Source: JACQAP01 sp035548375 (GTDB lineage Bacteria; Pseudomonadota; Gammaproteobacteria; Burkholderiales; JACQAP01). From it: a DNA stretch of 64,000 nucleotides. Below are positions 23,974-31,305 of this stretch, one piece after another. The stretch's first letter is position 1; every line of letters starts with the position of its first letter. The stretch is from NCBI GenBank assembly GCA_035548375.1, contig DASZTG010000074.1, positions 1 to 64,000 of the forward strand, written 5' to 3'. The notes under the pieces were generated by a model. The model was not told where the DNA came from. It did not search any database and saw nothing but the letters and a program-made list of their open reading frames with translations. The position numbers were made by a program, and so were the translations under genes.

Positions 23974-26876
23974 AAAGCAGCAGCCTTTTCCGCAAATACG
24001 CGATGCCGTTGATCCTGCTATCCAGCGGCGCCGTCGTGGTCAGCGGCATGGACCAGATGTATTTCTCCTACGAGGACAGCAAGTCCGCATTGGGGCGTGT
24101 CCAGCATGAAAGGGCGGTGGCGGCTTCCATCCGCATCGAGCAATTCGTCCGCGACGTCGAGCACCAGCTGGCGTGGATCGCGCAGGCGCCGTGGGGCACG
24201 CACGGCGTCCCGCTCGATCGGCGCCGCCTGGATTCGCTCAGGTTGCTGCGAAACGTCCCCGCCATCACGGAGGTCAGCCACATCGACCCGGAGGGCCGGG
24301 AGCAATTGAAGGTGTCGCGCCTGGCCATGGACGTCATCGGCGGCGGCGGCGATTACTCGCGCGACCCGAAGTTCTCCGATGCCAGGCGCAGCGGCACCTA
24401 CTTCAGCCCGGTCTACTTCCGCAAGGATTCGGAGCCCTACATGACGATCGCGCTTGCCGGCAGCGGCGAGAACGCCGGCGTGGTCGCGGCGGAAGCGAAC
24501 CTCAAATTCATCTGGAACGTGGTGGCCGACATGAAGGTCGGCGAGGGCGGACATGCTTACGTGCTGGACGCCAGTGGCCGGCTGATCGCCCATCCCGACA
24601 TCAGCCTGGTCCTGCGGAACACGGACATGTCCGGCCTGTCGATCGTGCGCGCGGCAATTGCGCGCGGCCGCATGGGTCTCGCGTCGGACGAAGCGCTCAC
24701 CGGCGAGGATGCGCAGGGTCGCGAAGTACTGTCGACCTCCGCGCCGATCGCTCCGTTGGGCTGGACGGTATTCGTGGACCTGCCTTTGAAGGAAGCTTTC
24801 GCCCCGCTGTACGCATCCTTGCTCAGGACGGGCATCCTGCTGCTTGCCGGCCTGGCGGTTTCCGTCATTGCCAGCCTTGTGCTCGTTCGCCGCATGGTCG
24901 AACCCATCCGCACGTTGCAAGCGGGCGCGGCAAAAATCGGCGCGGGCGCACTGGGTGAGCGCATCGAGGTGAAAACGGGCGACGAACTGCAGGCGCTGGG
25001 CGAAGAGTTCAACCATATGGCTGGCCAGTTGCAGGAGTCCTACGCCGGCCTGGAGCGAAAAGTCGACGAGCGTACGCGTGACTTGACCGAAGCGCTCGAG
25101 AGACAGACGGCTACAGCGGAAATTCTGCAAGTCATCAGCAGTTCAGTAGCCAATGCGCAACCCGTTTTCGAGAAGATCACGCAAAGCTGCCAGCGCCTGT
25201 TCAAGGGTTCGCAAATCGGTATCAGTCTGGTGCGTTCCGATGGCATGATCGAGCTGGTTGCCTATATGGGGCCCGACGAGACCAAGCTGCGCCAGATGTA
25301 CCCTTTCCCCGTCGGGGAAGACTCTGGCACCGGCTTGGCAATGCGGGAAAGGCGACCCTTGCATTATCCGGATGCATTGCACGGAGAAGGGGTTCCGCCC
25401 TACGTGAGGCGCGGTGCGGAATATATTGGAGGAAGGTCGACCATATTCGCGCCCCTGGTCTGGGAGGACAAGGGTGTTGGCGCCATCTTTGTAGCAAGGA
25501 AAGAGGTCGAATCATTCTCCGATCATGAAATCGCGCTATTGAAGACCTTTTCCGACCAGGCCGTGATCGCGATCGAAAACACGCGCCTCTTCCAGGAATT
25601 GCAATCGCGCACGCAACAGCTCGGCAAATCAGTCGAGCAATTCCGCGCGCTTGCGGAAGTCAGCCGGATTGTCAACTCGACCCTCGATCTGCAGCAGGTT
25701 CTCTCGACGATCGTGACCCGCGCGGTGCAGTTGTCGGCAACGACCGGCGGGGCGGTCTACGAGTACGACGAGGCGGCCGAGCAATTGCAGTTGCGCGCGA
25801 CGTACGGACTCGAGTCGGAAATCGTCGAGACGATGCTGGCGAAAACCCTGCCGCTGGGCGAGGGTGCGACGGGCAGGGCAGTGAAGGCGCGAGCGCCGGT
25901 CGAGATCGCGGACATGCGCGAAACCCGGTTCGGCGAGGCGTTGCAGAATGTCATCGACCGGGCGGGTATCCGGTCCCTGCTTGCGATCCCGTTGCTCAGG
26001 GAAGGCCGCGTCCTCGGCGCGCTCTCTGTTTCCCGCAGGGTCGAAGGAGCATTCCCGGCGGAAGTGACCGACCTGCTGCAGATCTTCGCATCGCAGTCCG
26101 CGGTGGCCATCCAGAACGCGCGCCTGTTCCGCGAAATCGAGCGGAAGAGCAGCGAACTCGAAGTGGCGAGCCGCCATAAATCGCAATTCCTGGCGAACAT
26201 GAGCCACGAATTGCGCACGCCGTTGAATGCGATCCTCGGCTACACCGAGCTGATCGTCGACGGGATCTACGGCGAAGTCCCGCAGAAAATCCTCGACATC
26301 CAGGAACGGGTGCAAAGAAGCGGCAGGCACCTGCTTGGCCTCATCAACGACGTGCTGGATCTTTCGAAAATCGAGGCCGGACAGCTCGCGCTGGCGCTAT
26401 CCGACTATTCGTTCAACGACGTGGTGCAGACCGTCATCACATCGGTGGAATCCCTCGCTGCGGAAAAAGGCCTGCACCTGTCCGCGGAGGTGCCCCCAGG
26501 CCTGCCCGTCGGGCGCGGCGACGAGCGCCGCATCACGCAGGTCCTGCTGAACCTGGTCGGGAACGCAATCAAATTCACCGACAGAGGAAGCGTGACCGTC
26601 CGCGTGACGGCGGCAAACGGCAGTTTCACGATTTCGGTCGACGATACCGGGCCCGGCATCCCCGTCCTGGAGCGCGACACGATCTTCGAGGAGTTTCGTC
26701 AGCTCGACAGTTCGTCGACGCGCGCGAAGGGCGGCACCGGCCTTGGGCTTGCCATCGCCAGGCGCATCGTCAATCTGCATCGGGGGCGCATCTGGGTGGA
26801 TTCCAATGCAGGGCAAGGTTCCACGTTCTCCTTCAGTATCCCCGTCAAGGCAGCGATCCATGGAGTCGGCGCATGA
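23970..26876 (+). CDS. Cache-HAMP-GAF-GAF sensor histidine kinase
   Basis: A 968-residue membrane kinase starting with GTG 23970. Transmembrane helices lie at about 10-28 and 282-303, enclosing a periplasmic Cache domain (about 30-280). A HAMP domain follows (about 304-357), two GAF domains (about 395-545 and 570-715), a HisKA domain with phospho-acceptor His746 (NMSHELRTPL) and an HATPase_c domain ending at about 960. N, G1 and G2 motifs are visible (NLVGNAIKF, DDTGPGIP, GTGLGLAIA). It is coupled to the binding protein upstream and to a response regulator downstream, each with 4-base overlaps. Confidence 0.94.
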   Translation: MKSSSLFRKYAMPLILLSSGAVVVSGMDQMYFSYEDSKSALGRVQHERAVAASIRIEQFVRDVEHQLAWIAQAPWGTHGVPLDRRRLDSLRLLRNVPAITEVSHIDPEGREQLKVSRLAMDVIGGGGDYSRDPKFSDARRSGTYFSPVYFRKDSEPYMTIALAGSGENAGVVAAEANLKFIWNVVADMKVGEGGHAYVLDASGRLIAHPDISLVLRNTDMSGLSIVRAAIARGRMGLASDEALTGEDAQGREVLSTSAPIAPLGWTVFVDLPLKEAFAPLYASLLRTGILLLAGLAVSVIASLVLVRRMVEPIRTLQAGAAKIGAGALGERIEVKTGDELQALGEEFNHMAGQLQESYAGLERKVDERTRDLTEALERQTATAEILQVISSSVANAQPVFEKITQSCQRLFKGSQIGISLVRSDGMIELVAYMGPDETKLRQMYPFPVGEDSGTGLAMRERRPLHYPDALHGEGVPPYVRRGAEYIGGRSTIFAPLVWEDKGVGAIFVARKEVESFSDHEIALLKTFSDQAVIAIENTRLFQELQSRTQQLGKSVEQFRALAEVSRIVNSTLDLQQVLSTIVTRAVQLSATTGGAVYEYDEAAEQLQLRATYGLESEIVETMLAKTLPLGEGATGRAVKARAPVEIADMRETRFGEALQNVIDRAGIRSLLAIPLLREGRVLGALSVSRRVEGAFPAEVTDLLQIFASQSAVAIQNARLFREIERKSSELEVASRHKSQFLANMSHELRTPLNAILGYTELIVDGIYGEVPQKILDIQERVQRSGRHLLGLINDVLDLSKIEAGQLALALSDYSFNDVVQTVITSVESLAAEKGLHLSAEVPPGLPVGRGDERRITQVLLNLVGNAIKFTDRGSVTVRVTAANGSFTISVDDTGPGIPVLERDTIFEEFRQLDSSSTRAKGGTGLGLAIARRIVNLHRGRIWVDSNAGQGSTFSFSIPVKAAIHGVGA

Positions 26877-27241
26877 GCAAACGCATTCTTGTCATTGAGG
26901 ACCAGGAGGACAACCGCCGGATCGTGCGCGACCTGCTGACGGCCAGCGGCTTTGAATTGTCGGAAGCAACCACCGGGGAAGACGGCGTGGCGTTCGCGAC
27001 TCGCGACAGGCCCGACCTGATCCTCATGGACATCCAGCTTCCGGGCATCGACGGGTACGAGGCAACGCGGCGAATCAAGGCCGATCCCGAACTCAAGTCC
27101 ATTCCGATCATCGTCGTCACGTCGTACGCGCTGAGCGGTGATGACCAGAAGGCGTTCGCGGCGGGCTGCGACGGCTATGTGACGAAGCCCTACAGTCCGC
27201 GCCTGCTGCTCGCGAAAATCCGCGAATACCTGCCGGCCTAG
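26873..27241 (+). CDS. Single-domain response regulator (DivK/CheY-like)
   Basis: A 122-residue receiver with no output domain. The acidic pocket is EDQEDNRR, the phospho-acceptor is Asp53 in LILMDIQLPG, and the switch and Lys positions are VTSYAL and VTKPYSP. The sequence, including IDGYEATRRIKADPEL, is closest to DivK-type single-domain regulators. It overlaps the kinase gene by ATGA and precedes the receiver-cyclase, so it may shuttle phosphate or compete for the kinase. Confidence 0.93.
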   Translation: MSKRILVIEDQEDNRRIVRDLLTASGFELSEATTGEDGVAFATRDRPDLILMDIQLPGIDGYEATRRIKADPELKSIPIIVVTSYALSGDDQKAFAAGCDGYVTKPYSPRLLLAKIREYLPA

Positions 27242-27249
27242 TTTCGGAT

Positions 27250-28344
27250 ATGCACATGCCGCCGCGCATCCTCGTCGTCGACGACAATCCGGTCAACGTG
27301 GACATCCTGCGCACGCGGCTTTCCGCGCAGGGCTACGAGGTCGTCACCGCGGCGGATGGCGAGCAGGCCCTGGAGGCCGTTGCGAAGCACCTGCCGGACC
27401 TGATCCTGCTCGACGTGATGATGCCGAAGCTCGATGGCGTCGAAGTGTGTCGCCGGTTGCGCGCCGACACGAGCCTGCCGTTCATCCCGATCGTACTGGT
27501 CACGGCAAAATCCGATTCGAAGGATGTGGTCGCCGCACTCGAAGCCGGCGGCGACGAGTACCTGACCAAGCCGCTGGACCAGGCGGCGCTCGGTGCGCGC
27601 GTCAAGTCGATGCTGCGCATCAAGGCATTGCAGGACACCGTGAGGGATTGGAACCGCACGCTGGAGACCCGGGTGGCACAGCAGGTGGGCCAGCTCGAAA
27701 AGCTTGGCCGCCTCAAGCGCTTCTTCTCGCCGCAGCTCGCGGAACTGATCCTGGAGGGCGGCACGGAAGACCCCCTTAAGAGCCACCGGCGCGAGGTCGT
27801 CGTGGTGTTCCTGGACCTGCGCGGCTTCACTGCGTTCGCGGAGACGGCCGAGCCGGAAGAAATCATGGGCGTGCTGCGCGAATACCATGCGGAAATGGGC
27901 CAGATCATCCTGTCGTATGAAGGGACGCTGGAACGCTTCACGGGCGACGGCATGATGGTGTTCTTCAACGATCCGGTGCCGATATCCGATCCCGCGGCGA
28001 GAGCTGTACGCATGAGCCTCGCCATGCACGAGCGCCTGCTGCCGATCACCGCGAAGTGGCGCAAGCGCGGCCACGACCTGGGCCTGGGGATCGGCATCGC
28101 GCAGGGATTCGCCACCATCGGCGCGATTGGCTTCGAAGGGCGCTGGGACTACGGCGCGATCGGCACGGTGACCAACCTCGCCGCGCGCCTGTGCGGCGAG
28201 GCGGCGCCGGGGCAGACGCTGGTATCAACGCGCGTGCTGGCTTCGATCGAAAACCTGGCAACGGCAGAATCGCTGGGCGAGCTGCAGTTGAAAGGGTTCC
28301 TGAAGCCCGTGCCTGCGCATAACATCATCGGATTGAAGGGTTAG
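27250..28344 (+). CDS. Response regulator with class III nucleotidyl cyclase output
   Basis: A 364-residue soluble protein. The receiver domain (residues 1-125) has the phospho-acceptor Asp55 in LILLDVMMPK. A coiled linker (about 135-165) is followed by a cyclase homology domain (about 175-355). Metal-binding Asp189 (FLDLRGFTAF) and Asp233 (FTGDGMMVFF) are present, as are the transition-state Asn and Arg in TVTNLAARL. The Lys usually found before the GD motif is Arg (ERFTGD), so catalytic competence is likely but not certain. It ends the operon 23002-28344, giving a path from binding protein to kinase to cyclic nucleotide. Confidence 0.92.
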   Translation: MHMPPRILVVDDNPVNVDILRTRLSAQGYEVVTAADGEQALEAVAKHLPDLILLDVMMPKLDGVEVCRRLRADTSLPFIPIVLVTAKSDSKDVVAALEAGGDEYLTKPLDQAALGARVKSMLRIKALQDTVRDWNRTLETRVAQQVGQLEKLGRLKRFFSPQLAELILEGGTEDPLKSHRREVVVVFLDLRGFTAFAETAEPEEIMGVLREYHAEMGQIILSYEGTLERFTGDGMMVFFNDPVPISDPAARAVRMSLAMHERLLPITAKWRKRGHDLGLGIGIAQGFATIGAIGFEGRWDYGAIGTVTNLAARLCGEAAPGQTLVSTRVLASIENLATAESLGELQLKGFLKPVPAHNIIGLKG

Positions 28345-28476
28345 CTGCACGCGACAAGGAACGGTGACTTTCGCGCCTTGCGATCCCGCACATTGCGTCC
28401 TGCCTCCTCTCATCGCGCCCGATCCACGCAACCGGCGATGGCAACGCTTCGAATCTGGATTGGGTTCTGGATCGGC

Positions 28477-28665
28477 TTAAAGGCTGAGTCGACGACGCAA
28501 TCGGCGACCATCCGGAACCGACCGCAGGCACTGGTTCGGTGTCTCGGCGCCAGCTTCCCATCCGCCGACAATCCAGGCAGCGACCACTGCCTGCAACGCG
28601 ATGATCACCGGCACGGCGACCTTCGATTTCACGACGGGACCTTTCCCATCGATCACGTTGGTCAT
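28477..28665 (-). CDS. Small protein with one hydrophobic helix
   Basis: A 62-residue frame whose ATG overlaps the stop of the upstream secreted protein gene by ATGA. One hydrophobic stretch at about residues 15-30 could be an anchor or signal (VAVPVIIALQAVVAAWIVGG), followed by a basic tail. I do not recognise it. The coupling overlap and shared direction with the next gene are the only support. Confidence 0.4.
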   Translation of the reverse strand: MTNVIDGKGPVVKSKVAVPVIIALQAVVAAWIVGGWEAGAETPNQCLRSVPDGRRLRRRLSL

Positions 28666-28970
28666 GCGCCATCCGAGCCATCGAACCTGCCCTGGAGCCC
28701 GGTGCGGCCGGAACCGCCGCACACGCCGGACAAGGTGCAGGCGAGCTCTTCCTGCGTGACGTTGGAGGCGTGGATGACACGATCGCTCCTGCGGCCGGAT
28801 TCGCAGGATTTCGAGCCCTGCGCGCCTTTGTCCGACGTTGCGCAGTGGATCATAGGCAGCATGATCTGCACGGGATTCGGCTGCGGCAATGCGACGTGCT
28901 GGGCGAATACGGTTCCTGCGTGGACTGCGGCCAATGCTGCATATGCGGCAAATGCTGCGAGCTTTTTCAT
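28662..28970 (-). CDS. Small secreted Cys-containing protein
   Basis: A 102-residue protein with a signal peptide of about 23 residues (MKKLAAFAAYAALAAVHAG) and a mature part with three Cys (HCATSDK, KSCESG, LACTLSGVCGG gives a fourth). A strong AAGGAGG site precedes ATG 28970. The mature sequence is not recognised. It is divergent from the Crp-type regulator gene, with a GTGA/TCAC palindrome in the space between. Confidence 0.65.
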   Translation of the reverse strand: MKKLAAFAAYAALAAVHAGTVFAQHVALPQPNPVQIMLPMIHCATSDKGAQGSKSCESGRRSDRVIHASNVTQEELACTLSGVCGGSGRTGLQGRFDGSDGA

Positions 28971-29066
28971 GACTGCCTCCTTCGGGTTACGGGGGATCGT
29001 TTGCAACACGACCACAGGTTATGCGCACGCGGCCCGGATGCCCCGTACGGATGACGCGGCAATCCT

Positions 29067-29079
29067 GTGAATTTTTCAC
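29067..29079. promoter_or_regulatory. Palindrome GTGAATTTTTCAC upstream of the Crp-type gene
   Basis: A GTGA-N5-TCAC motif about 80 bases before the regulator start and about 100 bases before the divergent small secreted protein. It may be an autoregulatory site for the Crp-like protein, whose recognition helix is similar to that of Crp, which reads GTGA. The spacing is one base short of the classical arrangement. Confidence 0.35.
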
Positions 29080-29156
29080 GTTGCCGGGCCGGACCTTGCC
29101 GCCTCGGCCTTCGAAGGCGCAGACTCACGCCGGACGCAAACCCGGGATCGACGAAC

Positions 29157-29807
29157 ATGGCCGAGACATCCGAGGACGCAATTCCCTTCTGGACGCTGCC
29201 GCCGCAACACCTGAAGGCCCTTGGCGAGCAGGGGACCGTGCGCAGCTATCCGAAAAACGCCGTCATCATCAACGAGGGCGAGCGCAGCGATTCGCTATAC
29301 ATCGTGCTGTCCGGCAAGGTGAAGGTCTACCTGGCGGACGAGACGGGCAAGGAATTGCTGCTGAGCACGCAGGGCCCGGGCGAATATTTCGGCGAGATGA
29401 TCCTGGACGAGGGACCGCGCTCGGCTTCCGTCATGACCCTCGAGCCGAGCCGATTCGCCGTGGTGAGCGTCGCCCAGTTCAGGCAGTTCCTTTCGCAGAA
29501 TCCCGATATCGGCCTGGAACTCATCAAAAGCCTGATCTACCGCATGCGCGCGCTGACCAAGACCGTCGGGAACCTCGGGCTGCTGGATGTCTATGGGCGG
29601 GTCGCGCGGCTGCTGATCGACATGGCCGTGGAGGAAAATGGCAAGCAGGTCATCAAGGAGCACCTGACCCAGCAGGACATGGCAAGCCGGGTGGGCTGCT
29701 CGCGCGAAATGATCAGCCGCATCCTCAAGGATCTGCGCGTGGGCGGCTACATCAAGATGGAAGGCGAGCGCATGATCATCGCCAAGAAGCCACCGGCGGC
29801 GTGGTAG
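29157..29807 (+). CDS. Crp/Fnr-family transcriptional regulator
   Basis: A 216-residue regulator. The N-terminal cNMP-binding beta roll (residues 15-125) has the phosphate cassette GEYFGEMILDEGPRSASV. The C-terminal helix-turn-helix is at about 165-205, with recognition helix GCSREMISRILKDLR. The RExxxR arrangement matches that of E. coli Crp, and the cassette contains the Arg needed for cAMP. No Fnr-type Cys cluster is present. Start ATG 29157 is chosen because upstream residues look non-coding. It lies between the two cyclase genes and may report their product. Confidence 0.92.
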   Translation: MAETSEDAIPFWTLPPQHLKALGEQGTVRSYPKNAVIINEGERSDSLYIVLSGKVKVYLADETGKELLLSTQGPGEYFGEMILDEGPRSASVMTLEPSRFAVVSVAQFRQFLSQNPDIGLELIKSLIYRMRALTKTVGNLGLLDVYGRVARLLIDMAVEENGKQVIKEHLTQQDMASRVGCSREMISRILKDLRVGGYIKMEGERMIIAKKPPAAW

Positions 29808-29810
29808 TGG

Positions 29811-29935
29811 GGAAGAACGAATGCGTGAATGAGTGGAAGGGTGAATGCGTGAAGCGGATAGGGCAGCTTCTTTATCGTCAGGCTGTTACCCTTTGCCCCT
29901 CACTTGTCACCACCCTTCGTGAATATTCACGCACT
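29811..29935. repeat. Second copy of the GAAGGGTGAA-type intergenic repeat
   Basis: GAATGCGTGAATGAGTGGAA, then GGGTGAATGCGTGAAG, and on the right complementary CCCCTCACTTGTCACCACCC match the family seen at 3399-3553. Its right end includes the perfect palindrome CGTGAATATTCACG (29918-29931), which lies about 95 bases before the repeat-protein gene. Confidence 0.5.
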
Positions 29936-30024
29936 GCCGCGGTATTCCTCACGGGATTGCCGTTCTCCGCCTCGCTAATCTGGCTTCGTGAGCATGTGCT
30001 CACGCAAACTTGCGAGGAGTCGAC

Positions 30025-30426
30025 ATGAAAACCCAATCGAAAACCCTGGTTGCAGCCGTCGTTGCCGCATTGTTCGCCGCCACCTTCAATGTCCAGGCCG
30101 ACACCGTGAAATCCGGCGGATCGGCCGATCGCCCGGCCCGAGCGCTCGACGACAACGTGCGGTCCCAGGGGGCCAGCGGCAAGCCGGGCCGCACGCTGGA
30201 CGCCGACAGCGTCCAATCCATAGGCGCGGGGAACCGGCCCGCGCGCTCGCTCGACGAGGTGAAGTCCGGCGGCAATGCCCAGCGGCCGGCGCGTGCCGTG
30301 GACGAAGGCGTGGTCAAAACCAGCAAGACCAAAAAGCCGCACAGCCGCGCGCTGGATGCCGGCACGGTGAAGTCGCAAGGTTCTTCCGACAAGGCGAGCC
30401 GCGTGGTCGACCAGCCGGGCAAGTGA
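30025..30426 (+). CDS. Secreted protein of six short tandem repeats
   Basis: A 133-residue protein with a signal peptide (residues 1-26, ending FNVQA) and a mature part made of six imperfect repeats of 16-18 residues with the pattern V-K/R/Q-S-x-G-x3-R/K-P-x-R-x-L/V-D. Clear units are VKSGGSADRPARALD, VRSQGASGKPGRTLD, VQSIGAGNRPARSLD and VKSGGNAQRPARAVD; the last two are looser. It is hydrophilic, basic and lacks Cys. A GAGGAG site precedes ATG 30025. I do not know the family. The mature part may be disordered in the periplasm. Confidence 0.8.
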   Translation: MKTQSKTLVAAVVAALFAATFNVQADTVKSGGSADRPARALDDNVRSQGASGKPGRTLDADSVQSIGAGNRPARSLDEVKSGGNAQRPARAVDEGVVKTSKTKKPHSRALDAGTVKSQGSSDKASRVVDQPGK

Positions 30427-30591
30427 GTTGACCGTCTTGCGGGCCGACCTTGCGGCCGGCCCCTGACGCTCACGATGCGCTTGACCCAATCCGCCGCGGC
30501 CCGGCATGCGTATTGGGGTGTGTCCATGAAGGAGTGGTTTGCCGTGCCGGCAGTGCGCGATCCGTTAACCCATGCTAAGGAGGAGGCGAAA

Positions 30592-31260
30592 ATGTCAGAC
30601 GACAAGCTATCCAGGCAGCGCCGCAGTTTTCTCGAAGGCGTCATCGCGACTGCGGCGGCAGCGGGCGTTGCCGCCGTGGCGCCGGGCATCGAGGCGGCCG
30701 CGGCTGCCGAAACGCCCGGGGAGTTTTCCAAATGGCTCGCCGGCATCAAGGGCAAGCACCGCCAGGTCTACGACATGCCGGAAGTCAATGGCGGCATGGG
30801 CCTGGCGTGGTCCTGGGTGCTGAAGCTCACGGGTGCCCAGGCCTATGGCGTCAGCGAGGACGACATCGGCGTGGTGGTGGTGCTGAGGCATAACGCCATT
30901 CCGCTCGCCTTCCAGGATGCCATGTGGGAAAAGTACCCGCTCGGCGAATACTTCAGGATCGAGGAGCGTGGCTCGAATGCGCCGGCGACGCGCAATCCCT
31001 ACAGCAACCTCAAGCCCGGCGAATGGGTGCCGGACGCCGCGATCGACAAGCTCGTCGCGAAAGGCGTCAAGGTTGCCGTGTGCAATTTCGCGGTCACGCA
31101 TTACAGCGGGGAAATCGCGAAAAAAACCGGAGCGACTGCGCAACAAGTGAAGGACGACTGGCTGGCCAACGTGATTCCCGGCGTGGCGATCGTGCCATCC
31201 GGCGTCGTTGCGCTCAATGGCGCGCAGGCGAAGGGGTGCGCGTACGTGGCGGCGGGTTGA
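30592..31260 (+). CDS. Tat-exported DsrE-superfamily-like protein
   Basis: A 222-residue protein with a twin-arginine signal (SRQRRSFLEGVIATAAAAG, residues 7-25) and a strong AAGGAGGAGG site before ATG 30592. The mature domain alternates strands and helices: AYGVSEDDIGVVVVLRHNAI near 90, then KLVAKGVKVAVCNFAVTHYS and VIPGVAIVPSGVVALNGAQA at the end. The single Cys after a strand and the closing glycine-rich motif resemble DsrE/DsrF-like domains, which handle sulfur or act in stress. This family match is tentative. It is convergent with the cyclase-AAA gene. Confidence 0.7.
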   Translation: MSDDKLSRQRRSFLEGVIATAAAAGVAAVAPGIEAAAAAETPGEFSKWLAGIKGKHRQVYDMPEVNGGMGLAWSWVLKLTGAQAYGVSEDDIGVVVVLRHNAIPLAFQDAMWEKYPLGEYFRIEERGSNAPATRNPYSNLKPGEWVPDAAIDKLVAKGVKVAVCNFAVTHYSGEIAKKTGATAQQVKDDWLANVIPGVAIVPSGVVALNGAQAKGCAYVAAG

Positions 31261-31305
31261 CCGCGCAGCAGGTGAAGCGACCCCCGAATCGGCGCGGCGC
31301 CGACC

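Noticed and set aside
28378..29070. A 230-codon plus-strand frame opposite the two small secreted genes.
   Set aside because: It lacks a ribosome site and a domain, while the minus strand has a signal peptide and a strong AAGGAGG.
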